Below are positions 1 to 8,020 of a stretch of 33,017 nt of DNA, in pieces. This DNA comes from VAZQ01 sp035263865 (lineage in GTDB: Bacteria > Pseudomonadota > Alphaproteobacteria > Rhizobiales > Xanthobacteraceae): the NCBI GenBank assembly GCA_035263865.1, contig DATFQX010000447.1, forward strand, positions 1-33,017, read 5' to 3'. The first letter of the stretch is position 1. Each line of letters opens with the position of its first letter. The translations under genes were made by a program, and so were the position numbers. The notes under the pieces are model-generated. The model was not told the DNA's origin. It saw nothing but the letters and a program-made list of their open reading frames with translations, and did not search any database.

Positions 1-55
1 AATATGCGCAGCAGTTGTTTGAAGCCATGAGCGTCAAACAACTGCTGCGCATATT
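1..55. repeat. perfect 22-bp inverted repeat at the window edge
   Basis: Bases 1-22 are the exact reverse complement of bases 34-55, with an 11-base loop (23-33). The right arm lies in the reading frame of the small minus-strand gene starting at base 77. Past the loop that frame simply reads the complement of its own coding sequence. A 22/22 arm starting exactly at base 1 is more typical of a contig-end fold-back artefact than of a natural hairpin, but the sequence alone cannot decide. Confidence 0.85.
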
Positions 56-77
56 CCTGGATTTCGGTGGTATGCAT
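1..77 (-). CDS. small hypothetical protein, N-terminal fragment
   Basis: The visible N-terminus reads MHTTEIQEYAQQLFDAHG and then runs into the inverted repeat at the window edge. An ATG at 77-75 is preceded by a good ribosome binding site (GAGGAG about 10 bases upstream in minus-strand sense). The start resembles small (about 60 residue) hydrophilic alphaproteobacterial proteins of unknown function that begin with a similar EYA-QLFEAHG segment; this is from memory and not certain. Residues after about 18 are probably not genuine, because they are encoded by the fold-back arm. An exact EcfG-type promoter (209-233) points at this gene, suggesting expression in the general stress response. The C-terminus lies outside the window. 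Confidence 0.55.
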   Translation of the reverse strand, partial: MHTTEIQEYAQQLFDAHGFKQLLRI

Positions 78-208
78 GGCGCCGTGCTCCTCTTCAGCGC
101 GACTGTGCTAGTCAGACATGCATGTTGTGACGACACCTCCTCGCCCGGAAGCTCTCCGAAATGATGTCGGTCCGGCCCCGCAGCTCGGAAGGATAGTCGA
201 CCAAGGAA

Positions 209-233
209 AACGTCGAGGCGGGGCGCGGGTTCC
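209..233 (-). promoter_or_regulatory. EcfG-type (general stress response) promoter
   Basis: On the minus strand GGAAC (233-229) is followed after exactly 16 bases by CGTT (212-209). This is the established alphaproteobacterial EcfG/SigT promoter consensus. It lies in the intergenic region and points at the small gene starting at 77, giving a leader of roughly 125 bases. No experimental evidence; the call rests on the exact match and orientation. Confidence 0.6.
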
Positions 234-329
234 ATCGGGCCATGCCGGCGCGAAGGCAATCGCAAAAGCCCTGAAGCGCCATCAATGAAATCAAGGCCTT
301 AAACTTTAACCCCTACCGGAGGTTCGACC

Positions 330-1139
330 ATGCGTCTCAAGGACAAAGTCGCCATCGTGATCGGCGCCGGCCAATCGCCGGGCGAGGGCATGGGCAACGG
401 CCGTGCCACGGTCATCCGCTTCGCGCAGGAGGGCGCCAAGGTGCTCGCGGTCGACAACAATCTCGCCTCCGCCGAGGAAACGGTGGCGATGGCGCGGCAA
501 TCCGGCGGCGCCGGCGGGAATTGCGTCGCGTTCGAGGCGGACGTGACCAAAGACACGACGCTCGCGGCGATGGTCGATGCCGCGCGGCGGCGGTGGGGCC
601 GTATCGACGTGCTCCACTACAATGTCGGCGTGAGCATTGCCGGCGGCGATGCGCCGCTGACCGAAATTAGCGAGGCGGCATTCGACCGCATCATGACCAT
701 CAATCTGCGCGGCGCCATCATGGCTTGCAAGCACGTGTTGCCGGTGATGCGTGCACAACGCTCCGGCGTGATCATCACCATCTCGTCGGTTGCTGCGTGG
801 GAGCAGTACCCAAACGTGGTTTACAAGGCGAGCAAGGCGGCAATGGTCGCCTTTACCCAGCAGATTGCCATCCAGAATGCCGAATTCGGCATACGCGCCA
901 ACGTCATCCTGCCGGGCCTCATGGATACGCCAATGGCGGTGGACACCCGCGCGCGTGTAAGCGGGAAAAGCCGCGCCGAGGTTGCCGCCGCACGCGACGC
1001 GCGGGTGCCGCTGCGACACAAAATGGGTACCGCTTGGGACGTGGCGAATGCAGCTTTGTTTCTCGCCTCCGAGGAAGCAGATTTCATTACCGGTGTCGCA
1101 CTCCCCGTCGATGGCGGCGCGCTGGTCCACATCAACTGA
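330..1139 (+). CDS. SDR family NAD(P)-dependent oxidoreductase
   Basis: A 269-residue classical short-chain dehydrogenase/reductase, the usual length for the family. The N-terminal Rossmann nucleotide motif is the expanded form GAGQSPGEGMGNG (about 12-24) instead of the plain TGxxxGIG. Other family marks are Asn98 in NVG (equivalent of NNAG), Asn125 in the helix that completes the tetrad, Ser152/Ser153, and Y165-K166-A167-S168-K169 with catalytic Tyr165 and Lys169. The C-terminal ITGVALPVDGG segment is typical. GGAGG sits eight bases before the ATG. The substrate cannot be read from the sequence. The next gene (ABM-domain protein) is convergent, so this is probably a single-gene unit. Confidence 0.9.
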   Translation: MRLKDKVAIVIGAGQSPGEGMGNGRATVIRFAQEGAKVLAVDNNLASAEETVAMARQSGGAGGNCVAFEADVTKDTTLAAMVDAARRRWGRIDVLHYNVGVSIAGGDAPLTEISEAAFDRIMTINLRGAIMACKHVLPVMRAQRSGVIITISSVAAWEQYPNVVYKASKAAMVAFTQQIAIQNAEFGIRANVILPGLMDTPMAVDTRARVSGKSRAEVAAARDARVPLRHKMGTAWDVANAALFLASEEADFITGVALPVDGGALVHIN

Positions 1140-1196
1140 GCGGCGGCAATTGGCACGCAGCGCGGCACTGTCGCCGTTCGTGCCGGCGCAGCGATG

Positions 1197-1487
1197 CTAT
1201 TGCACGAGATCGTAGAGCTTGACTTCCGCCTTGGCGCCTTTGAGTGCGCGCGTGTGGCGCACGATCTCCTTGTGGGCAGCGCCGTTGCGATAGGCCTCGA
1301 TCGCGGCCTCTGAATCCCATTCCGAATACGAGATGAATTCGGGGGCATCCTTGCAACGGAGCAGCTTTTCCGAAATGCATCCCTTCTGCTGAATCATGAG
1401 CGGCGCGCATTCGGCTTTCCAGACGCGGACCGCATTCTCGCTCTCGGCGGGGTCGATCTTAATGTGGATGAGGCGGATGATCGACAT
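1197..1487 (-). CDS. antibiotic biosynthesis monooxygenase (ABM)-domain protein
   Basis: A 96-residue single-domain protein beginning MSIIRLIHIKIDPAESENAV. The ferredoxin-like dimeric alpha+beta barrel (ABM) pattern is visible: a first strand, a helix with a central WK-ECAPLM segment, EKLLRCKDAPEFISYSEWDS as the central strands, then EAYRNGAAHKEIVRHTRAL and a final strand. Such proteins act as small cofactor-free oxygenases, haem-degrading enzymes or of unknown role; nothing here identifies the substrate. I start the gene at 1487 instead of a longer upstream reading because AGGGAGAA lies just upstream and the domain begins right at this Met. Confidence 0.75.
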   Translation of the reverse strand: MSIIRLIHIKIDPAESENAVRVWKAECAPLMIQQKGCISEKLLRCKDAPEFISYSEWDSEAAIEAYRNGAAHKEIVRHTRALKGAKAEVKLYDLVQ

Positions 1488-1658
1488 GGGGGTTCTCCCT
1501 GGCACGGCATGATGGCTGGCACTGGAAGGATAACGCACGATGCGCGGCTTGGTGTCTTCGAAACCGATAAAGCGCTGCGATAGGCCTCGTTTTGTTGCAC
1601 CACGATTAGGGCGCATTCCGCAGTCATAGAGGGCATTCGGCCAGGGAATATCCACCGC

Positions 1659-2069
1659 ATGCGCCCCGTGCTGCCCGCCGATGCCGGAACGGCCAAAACG
1701 CCGCTTGCGCGCGCTGCGGCCTTACGCGTGCTTGGGCTACTCTTCGCATTGTCGAGCGGCGCGTTGTTGTCAGCGTGCTCCTCCGCAGGCGACAGCAGGC
1801 TCACGCTTTTTGCCGATCCGGGCCTCTACGACTTTTACAGCTGCGAGCAGCTCGCGGGGCAGCAAAAATACTGGGCGACGCGCGAGCAGGAACTCAAACA
1901 GCTGATGGCCAGGGCCGAGCAGAGTACGGGCGGCGCCTTCGTCAACGTGATTGCCTACCAGACCGATTACGTCTCGGCCAAAGAACAGCTGCAGGTGCTC
2001 GCGGCGACCGCCCGCGCCAAGAATTGCGCGACAGCAGAGAACTGGAGCAGCAATTCCAGCATCAGGTGA
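1659..2069 (+). CDS. small lipoprotein of unknown function
   Basis: A 136-residue protein with a clear lipoprotein signal: a basic N-terminus (about 1-23), a hydrophobic core LGLLFALSSGALL, and a lipobox L-S-A-C ending at Cys40. The mature part (DPGLYDFYSCEQLAGQQKYW, then a Glu/Gln-rich helical stretch and a terminal NCATAENW region) resembles short conserved lipoproteins of Bradyrhizobium-like genomes that I cannot assign a function. It contains two further Cys residues (in SCEQL and KNCA). The start is uncertain because no strong ribosome binding site is visible; the lipobox fixes the mature N-terminus. It is convergent with the CinA-like gene downstream. Confidence 0.65.
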   Translation: MRPVLPADAGTAKTPLARAAALRVLGLLFALSSGALLSACSSAGDSRLTLFADPGLYDFYSCEQLAGQQKYWATREQELKQLMARAEQSTGGAFVNVIAYQTDYVSAKEQLQVLAATARAKNCATAENWSSNSSIR

Positions 2070-2116
2070 GGGCGCAGCAGCTCCAGTATTTAGGTGAGGA
2101 GCGCAGGGCGGGCGCG

Positions 2117-2893
2117 TCATCCACTCGATTGCGCTCCCCTCACCCGTTGCAGCATGTCCTCGACGGCGCGCGCGGCAAGCGCAAGCTTTTGCGCGTCGCG
2201 GGCGCGCAGCACCACATTCGTATTGGGCCCGTGCTGTGGATCGAAGAAGGGATAGCTGCCGATGGCGACCTCGGGATTAGCCTTGGCAATCTCACCGAGC
2301 TGGGTGCCGATGTCGCCCTCGCGCGCGTCCGCGCGCAAGGTCCGCGAGAGGATGCGCACCCCGGTCTTGAGCTTAGGGGCGACCTCGTCGAGCATCGCCT
2401 GCATGATGGTCGGCACGCCAGCCATGACGATGACATTGCCGATCCAGAATCCGGGCGCGCCGGAAACCTTGTTCTCGACGAGATCGGCGCCTAGCGGAAT
2501 GCGCGTCATGCGCAGCCGCGCTTCGTTTATTTCCACCCCCATTTCACGCACACGTTCCTTGAGGATCGCGAGCGCGCGCGGATCGATATCGATCGGCGCT
2601 CCGAACGCCTTGGCGACGCAGTCAGCGGTGATGTCGTCATGGGTGGGCCCAATCCCCCCGGTGGTGAAGACATAGGTGTAGCGCTGGCGCAGCGCGTTGA
2701 GCGCCGCGATGATCGGCGCCTCCTCGTCGCCGACCACGCGAACCTCTTTGAGTTCAATCCCGAGCGCGGTCAGATATTCCGCGATATAGCCGATGTTCTT
2801 GTCCTTGGTGCGGCCGGAGAGGATTTCGTCGCCGATCACCAGCAGCGCGGCGGTGACGTGCTCGTTGGGCGCGGGTACATCTGCGGCTGACAT
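2117..2893 (-). CDS. CinA-like competence/damage-inducible protein A (molybdopterin-binding fold)
   Basis: A 258-residue protein of the MoCF/MPT-binding fold (MoaB/MogA/CinA N-terminal superfamily). GDEILSGRTKDKN (21-33) and TTGGIGPTHDDIT (77-89) are the two hallmark loops. It contains only this first domain plus a C-terminal extension; the nicotinamide-nucleotide amidase domain of full-length CinA (about 400 residues) is absent. Single-domain proteins of this type are usually annotated competence/damage-inducible protein A or molybdopterin-binding protein; a pyrophosphatase role is possible but not shown. It is divergently transcribed from the acyl-CoA-ligase-like gene. Confidence 0.85.
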   Translation of the reverse strand: MSAADVPAPNEHVTAALLVIGDEILSGRTKDKNIGYIAEYLTALGIELKEVRVVGDEEAPIIAALNALRQRYTYVFTTGGIGPTHDDITADCVAKAFGAPIDIDPRALAILKERVREMGVEINEARLRMTRIPLGADLVENKVSGAPGFWIGNVIVMAGVPTIMQAMLDEVAPKLKTGVRILSRTLRADAREGDIGTQLGEIAKANPEVAIGSYPFFDPQHGPNTNVVLRARDAQKLALAARAVEDMLQRVRGAQSSG

Positions 2894-3046
2894 CTGACGA
2901 CCGGGGTCCTGCGGCCCGACGCAGCAGGCCCGCCCTACCCTGCCATTGTGGGTTATGATCCTTCAAGTCATCTTCCCGCGGCCTCTGCCTTGCGGCCGAG
3001 GCAGGCCGAGTTGCCCGATCACATGAGGAGCAGGCGCGGAGGAGAC

Positions 3047-4885
3047 ATGCCAGCGCCGCGGCGTCCGATTGCTTATGCGCCCCCGCGCGTTTCCTGCGAG
3101 CGCGGCAGCGATGGCGTTCTGCACTACCGCTCGACCGTGCCGCTGGCCCCGTACGATCCGAGCCTGGCACGGCTGTTCCGGACCGCGGTCGAGCACAATC
3201 CCGCGGGCATCTTCCTCGCCGAACGCGACGGGGACACCTGGCGCAAATTGAGTTATGAGGCGGCGCGGGCGCTTGTCGACGCGTTGGCGGCGTCTCTCGT
3301 CGAACGCGGGCTCTCGGCCGAGCGGCCCGTGATGATTCTTTCGGCCAACAGCATCGATCACGCGCTGATCACGCTCGCCGGCCACACCGCCGGCATCCCG
3401 GTGGCGCCCATCTCGGTTGCCTATTCGCTGCAGAGCCAGGACCACGCCAAGCTCAAGCATATCGGCGCCTTGCTCACTCCCGGCCTCGTCTATGTCGCAG
3501 ACACCAGCCCCTTCGCCAAAGCGCTTGCCGCGCTCGATCTTGGCAAAACCGAGCTCGTGGCGAGCCGCAATGGCGCGAATATCGAGGGCGTCACCTCTTT
3601 CGCTGCGATGGCGCAGTCCCGCCCCGGACCGGCATTGCAAAAAGCCGTTGCGGCGATTGGCGGCGATACCATTGCCAAATTCCTATTCACCTCCGGCTCG
3701 ACCGACCTGCCCAAGGGTGTCATCAACACCCACGGCATGCTGGCAGCGAACCAGCAGCAGCTCGCGCAGATCTGGCCATTCGTGAACGAGGCGCCGCTCG
3801 TCCTGCTCGACTGGCTGCCGTGGAACCACACGTTCGGCGCCAACCACAACTTCAATCTGGTGCTGCGCCATGCGGGCACGCTGTTCATCGACGGCGGCAG
3901 ACCCGTGCCGGGGCTCATCGAACACACCGTGCGCAATCTCGCCGAAGTCTCCCCCACCATCTATTTCAACGTGCCGGCAGGCTATGCGGCGCTGCTGCCC
4001 TTCCTCGAACGGGATGACGCATTGGCGCGCGCGCTCTTCGGCAAACTGCGGCTGATCTTCTACGCCGGCGCGGCGCTGCCACAGGACCTGTGGGAGCGGC
4101 TCGAAGCCGTGTCGGAGCACGCGACCGGTGAACGGGTGCCGATGACCTCGTCCTGGGGCACCACCGAGACATCGCCGCTGGCAACCGCCGCGCACTTTAC
4201 GATCGAGCGCGCGGGCTCGATCGGCGTGCCGGTCCCCGCTGTCGAGCTCAAGCTCGTCCCCGCGGGTGACAAGCTAGAAGTACGCGTGCGCGGACCGAAC
4301 ATCATGCCCGGCTATTGGAAACGGCCCGATCTGACGCGTGGCGCCTTCGACGAGGAAGGCTTTTACAAACCGGGTGACGCCGTGCGCTTTGCCGACCCCG
4401 CTGATCTGCAGAAAGGCATCATATTCGACGGGCGACTGGCGGAAGATTTCAAGCTCGCCACCGGCACGTGGGTGGCGGTGGGGGCGCTGCGCGTCGGAGC
4501 GCTCGCCGCCACGTCCCCGGCGCTGCAAGACGCCATCATTGCCGGCGAGAACCGACAATGGATCGGGATGCTGGCCTGGCTCAACGCCGCCGGTTGCCGC
4601 AAGCTGATCGGCTGCGAGGCGCCGCTCGCCGAGCTTGCACGCCATCCTATGCTGCGCGAGCACGTGCGCCAGGCGATCGCGCAGTGGAATGACGCGCATC
4701 CGGGCTCATCGCAAAAAATCGCACGCGTGCTGCTCTTGCCCGATTCCCCTTCGATTGACGCCAACGAGATCACCGACAAGGGCTACATCAACCAGCGCCT
4801 GGCGCTCGAGCGACGCAGAGCCGACGTCGAGCGTCTGTTCGCATCCGCGCCCGATGCGGACGTGCTAGTGGTAGCACGGCAATGA
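3047..4885 (+). CDS. feruloyl-CoA synthase-type AMP-forming ligase
   Basis: A 612-residue member of the ANL (AMP-binding) superfamily. These enzymes activate a carboxylic acid with ATP to an acyl-adenylate and transfer it to CoA. The P-loop TSGSTDLPKG is at about 215-224, the A5 motif WGTTET at about 370-374, and the late region GRLAEDFKLATGTWVAVGAL is characteristic of the feruloyl-CoA synthase subgroup, where it replaces the plain GR-KD hinge. I place the start at 3047 because a GGAGGAG ribosome binding site lies directly upstream and the conserved protein begins there; an in-frame upstream start at 2948 lacks such support. The natural substrate could be ferulate/p-coumarate or another aromatic or fatty acid; no hydratase-lyase or vanillin dehydrogenase is visible beside it. 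Confidence 0.85.
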   Translation: MPAPRRPIAYAPPRVSCERGSDGVLHYRSTVPLAPYDPSLARLFRTAVEHNPAGIFLAERDGDTWRKLSYEAARALVDALAASLVERGLSAERPVMILSANSIDHALITLAGHTAGIPVAPISVAYSLQSQDHAKLKHIGALLTPGLVYVADTSPFAKALAALDLGKTELVASRNGANIEGVTSFAAMAQSRPGPALQKAVAAIGGDTIAKFLFTSGSTDLPKGVINTHGMLAANQQQLAQIWPFVNEAPLVLLDWLPWNHTFGANHNFNLVLRHAGTLFIDGGRPVPGLIEHTVRNLAEVSPTIYFNVPAGYAALLPFLERDDALARALFGKLRLIFYAGAALPQDLWERLEAVSEHATGERVPMTSSWGTTETSPLATAAHFTIERAGSIGVPVPAVELKLVPAGDKLEVRVRGPNIMPGYWKRPDLTRGAFDEEGFYKPGDAVRFADPADLQKGIIFDGRLAEDFKLATGTWVAVGALRVGALAATSPALQDAIIAGENRQWIGMLAWLNAAGCRKLIGCEAPLAELARHPMLREHVRQAIAQWNDAHPGSSQKIARVLLLPDSPSIDANEITDKGYINQRLALERRRADVERLFASAPDADVLVVARQ

Positions 4886-4971
4886 GACCGCGAGACAGCC
4901 GGGCAACGTTGTCTTCGGAACCATTTCATGAGGGGTATGCTTGTTGCCTCGAATGACCCAGGAGGCCTGCG

Positions 4972-6066
4972 ATGGGCGACCGCCTCTCCAAAATTGTGAT
5001 TGCCGCGCTCGTGGTCGTGCTCGCCGTTTATTTCGCGCAGCCCTACGTCGATCGCTGGATGTTTTCGGCCTCGACGCCACGCGCCGTTGCACCGCGCGGC
5101 AGCTTGTCCGAAATCGAGCGCACATCGATCGAAGTCTTCGAGCGCGTATCTCCGTCGGTGGTTCAGGTGGTTGGGCACGCCGGCGCGCTCGAAGCGCCCG
5201 AGGCCGAGAACGGCCGAGCACAATCGGGATCGGGCTTCGTCTGGGATGGAGCCGGCCACATCGTCACCAACGATCATGTGGTCGAAGGCACTAGCGGTCT
5301 CGCGGTTCGGTTCGCCTCCGGGCAGGTGCAGCGCGCGCAAGTCGTCGGCACGGCGCCCAACTACGACTTGGCGGTCATTCGCGTGGACAATCCCCGTTCA
5401 TTGCCGCCGCCGATCGCCATCGGCACGTCCGAGGACCTCAAGGTCGGGCAATGGGTGTTCGCGATCGGCAATCCGTTCGGCCTCGATCAGTCCTTGACCA
5501 CTGGTATCATCAGTGCGCTCAAGCGGCGCCTGCCCACGAGCGGTGGGCGCGAAATCACCAACGTCATCCAGACCGACGCCGCGATCAATCCGGGCAATTC
5601 CGGCGGGCCGCTGCTCGACTCGGCGGGGCGCGTCATCGGCGTCAACACCGCCATCCTATCGCCTTCGGGAACGAGCGCCGGGATCGGCTTCGCCATTCCC
5701 ATCGAGTCCGTCAACCGCGTCGTGCCGGAACTCATTCGCCGTGGCTCCGTGCCGACGCCGGGGATCGGCATTGTTGCCGCCAGCGAAGCGGCGGCGACGC
5801 GCGCCGGCGTCCAAGGCGTCGTCATTGTGCGGACCGCCCCGGGCTCCTCCGCCCAGCGCGCCGGCTTGCGCGGCATGGACCAGCGCAGCGGAAAACCCGG
5901 CGATATCATCGTCGCCATCAACGACAAGCCGGTGCGGGGTCTCGCCGACCTGATCCAGGAGCTCGAGCGCGTCGGGGTCGGAAAACGAGTGACGCTGACG
6001 GTGCAGCGGGATGGGCGCGAAATGCCCATCGAAGTCGATGTGATGGACATCGGTCGCCGCAGCTAG
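4972..6066 (+). CDS. HtrA/DegS-like membrane-anchored S1C serine protease
   Basis: A 364-residue trypsin-like protease with a single N-terminal hydrophobic segment (about 8-22) that likely anchors it in the inner membrane with the catalytic part in the periplasm. Catalytic triad: His102 (TNDHV), Asp132 (NYDLAVI) and Ser210 (NPGNSGGPL). One C-terminal PDZ domain follows (about 262-360, with GDIIVAINDKPV). One PDZ plus a membrane anchor is the DegS-like layout, whereas the second protease in this window (22597-24150) has two PDZ domains. AGGAGG precedes the ATG. Whether it cleaves an anti-sigma factor cannot be told; no rseA-like gene is adjacent. Confidence 0.9.
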   Translation: MGDRLSKIVIAALVVVLAVYFAQPYVDRWMFSASTPRAVAPRGSLSEIERTSIEVFERVSPSVVQVVGHAGALEAPEAENGRAQSGSGFVWDGAGHIVTNDHVVEGTSGLAVRFASGQVQRAQVVGTAPNYDLAVIRVDNPRSLPPPIAIGTSEDLKVGQWVFAIGNPFGLDQSLTTGIISALKRRLPTSGGREITNVIQTDAAINPGNSGGPLLDSAGRVIGVNTAILSPSGTSAGIGFAIPIESVNRVVPELIRRGSVPTPGIGIVAASEAAATRAGVQGVVIVRTAPGSSAQRAGLRGMDQRSGKPGDIIVAINDKPVRGLADLIQELERVGVGKRVTLTVQRDGREMPIEVDVMDIGRRS

Positions 6067-6184
6067 GTTGCGGCTTGCCTGTTCCTCGCCATTTTCGCAT
6101 CGACGCTTTGCCGATTTCGGGTTACGACGCGCGGCTGTTGGCTGCGCAGATCATACGAAACCTCGAACGATAGGAAGCAAAACC

Positions 6185-6817
6185 GTGATCGATCTCTATA
6201 CCTGGACCACACCCAACGGCCGCAAAGCGTCCATCATGCTCGAGGAGCTGGGCCTGCCCTATACCGCACATGCGGTCGATATCTCCAAGGATGAACAATT
6301 CAAGCCGGAGTTCTTAAAGATCAGCCCGAACAATCGCATCCCGGCCATCGTCGACCGCGAGGCCGGCATCAGCCTCATGGAATCAGCGGCGCTCATGATC
6401 TATCTCGCCGACAAGACGGGAAAGCTTCTGCCGAAATCGGGCGAGCCGCGCTACCGCGTGCTCGAATGGCTGATGTGGCAGATGGGCGGGCCCGGGCCCA
6501 TGTTCGGCCAGGTCCACCATTTCGTGAAATACAACAAGGGCAAGGCGCCCTATGCGGAGGAGCGTTTTCTCAAGGAGGCACATCGCCTCTACGGCGTGCT
6601 CGACCGCAGGCTCGCGGATCGCGAGTTCGTCGCCGACGGCTATTCTATCGCCGACATCGCCATCTGGCCGTGGGTGTCGCGCTACGAATGGCAGACCGTG
6701 GATCTCAACAAATATCCCAACGTCAAGCGGTGGTACACGACCATTGCTAAGCGCCCCGCGGTGCAGAAGGGCTATAAAGTGCCCAAGGACGTCGGCGATA
6801 TCCCAATCCCGTCGTGA
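6185..6817 (+). CDS. glutathione S-transferase, YfcG/Ure2p-like disulfide-bond reductase family
   Basis: A 210-residue two-domain GST. The thioredoxin-like N-terminal domain carries the Ure2p/YfcG active-site motif T9-P10-N11-G12-R13-K14, the cis-Pro loop NRIPAIV (50-56) and the ES pair (66-67) that binds the glutathione gamma-glutamyl group. The helical C-terminal domain has GPMFGQVHHF (104-113), a YfcG hallmark, and the N-capping box SIADIAIW (154-161). Members reduce disulfides with two glutathiones. The start is a GTG at 6185, chosen because AGGAAG lies just upstream and homologous sequence begins there. Its stop overlaps the next gene by four bases, so the two are probably co-translated. 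Confidence 0.88.
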   Translation: MIDLYTWTTPNGRKASIMLEELGLPYTAHAVDISKDEQFKPEFLKISPNNRIPAIVDREAGISLMESAALMIYLADKTGKLLPKSGEPRYRVLEWLMWQMGGPGPMFGQVHHFVKYNKGKAPYAEERFLKEAHRLYGVLDRRLADREFVADGYSIADIAIWPWVSRYEWQTVDLNKYPNVKRWYTTIAKRPAVQKGYKVPKDVGDIPIPS

Positions 6818-7842
6818 GATGCGTGCGAGTCATCACCTTGCTTCCCGCGATTTTGATCTGCGCAGCGCTCGCCTTCGCTTTAGCGCAACAAGGCAAGGCG
6901 CAGGACGTCGTCGAGCGGCCGGTGACGATCTATGTGGCCGGCACGGCAGGTGGCGGCATCGATCTTTATGCGCGACTGGTGGGCCGCCACATCGCTCGCC
7001 ACATCCGCGGCAATCCCACGGTGACCGTGCAGGTGATGCCGGGCGCCGGCGGCATTCGGGCGGCGAATTATCTCGCCGAGCAGGCGCCGCGCGACGGCAC
7101 CGTGATGACCGCTTTCGCCGGCGGGCCGATCCTCGAGCCGCTCATCGGCGCGCGCAATCCCGGCTATGACATGAGCCACTTCACCTGGATCGGCGCCGTC
7201 ACCAAGGATGTCGGCCTCTGCATCGCGTGGGGAGCAACCCCCTTCAAGACGATCGACGACGTCAAGAAGAAGTCGATGGTCGTCGCCGGAACCGGCGCAG
7301 GCTCGGAGACCGACACCTGGCCCGTCGTGCTCAACGACGTGCTCGGCACCAAGTTCAAGCTGGTGACCGGTTATGTCGGCACGCAAGAAACGATCCTGGC
7401 CATCGAACGCGGCGAGGCGGATGGCCGCTGCGTATTCAGCTATTCCGCGCTCAAGATCGCCAAGCCCGACTGGCTGCGCGACAAAAAGATCAACCTGCTT
7501 CTTCTGACGGCGCTCACGGCGCACGCGGATTTTCCCGTCGTGCCGCCGGTGATAAATCTCGTTGCCAAAGAGGAGGACCGTCAGCTGCTTGAACTCATGG
7601 CGGGGCCTTCGGCCATGGGGCGGCCATTCGCGGCGCCGCCGGGCCTTGCTCCTGAAAAGGCCGCGCTGCTGCGGCGCGCGTTCGATGCGACAATGCAGGA
7701 TCCCGAGTTCCGCGCCGAGGCGGGCAAAATTCAAGCTGACCTCGCGCCGACACGGGGCGAGGAGGTGCAACAGCTGGTCGCGCGTCTCTACGCGACGCCG
7801 CGAGCGGTCATCGAGCGCGCCAAGAAACTCCTGGCGCCGTGA
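6814..7842 (+). CDS. Bug family tripartite tricarboxylate transporter substrate-binding protein
   Basis: A 342-residue periplasmic binding protein with a signal peptide (hydrophobic core about 7-24, likely cleavage near residues 29-30). The Bug signature is present: VAGTAGGGIDLYARLVGRHI (41-60), then MPGAGGIRAANYL (75-87), the loop that binds the ligand carboxylate in known Bug structures. No TctA/TctB membrane genes are near, which is usual for the many orphan Bug proteins of such genomes, so the ligand and function (uptake or sensing) are unknown. The start is uncertain: GTG at 6814 overlaps the GST stop, and GTG at 6823 is an alternative. Confidence 0.85.
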   Translation: MRCVRVITLLPAILICAALAFALAQQGKAQDVVERPVTIYVAGTAGGGIDLYARLVGRHIARHIRGNPTVTVQVMPGAGGIRAANYLAEQAPRDGTVMTAFAGGPILEPLIGARNPGYDMSHFTWIGAVTKDVGLCIAWGATPFKTIDDVKKKSMVVAGTGAGSETDTWPVVLNDVLGTKFKLVTGYVGTQETILAIERGEADGRCVFSYSALKIAKPDWLRDKKINLLLLTALTAHADFPVVPPVINLVAKEEDRQLLELMAGPSAMGRPFAAPPGLAPEKAALLRRAFDATMQDPEFRAEAGKIQADLAPTRGEEVQQLVARLYATPRAVIERAKKLLAP

Positions 7843-8020
7843 TTGCTGAGCGGGCTGGCGCTGGCACGATGATTCCTTCGTCAGGAGCCGCCCAAAACAT
7901 GGGCAAAGGCAAAACAATCCTGATCGCATCGGCGCCTGAATACGCTTGGGTTGGCGCGCGCCTTGCAGCTAGGATCGCTGGTGCGGCTTGGCCCGGAGGG
8001 CGCACGAGCGGGGGCAATCT

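Noticed and set aside
112..294. 60-codon minus-strand reading frame between the partial gene and the first SDR
   Set aside because: It needs a TTG start or an internal ATG without a ribosome binding site, shows no recognisable family, and overlaps the EcfG promoter at 209-233.
4916..4941. GGAAC before the first HtrA gene as a further EcfG promoter
   Set aside because: No CGTT at 16 or 17 bases; the nearest GTT is at about 19-20 bases.
7843..8020. Possible short gene between the Bug protein and the ATP-grasp gene
   Set aside because: The 62-codon frame has no ribosome binding site, overlaps the start of the ATP-grasp gene and resembles nothing known; the stretch probably holds the operon promoter.
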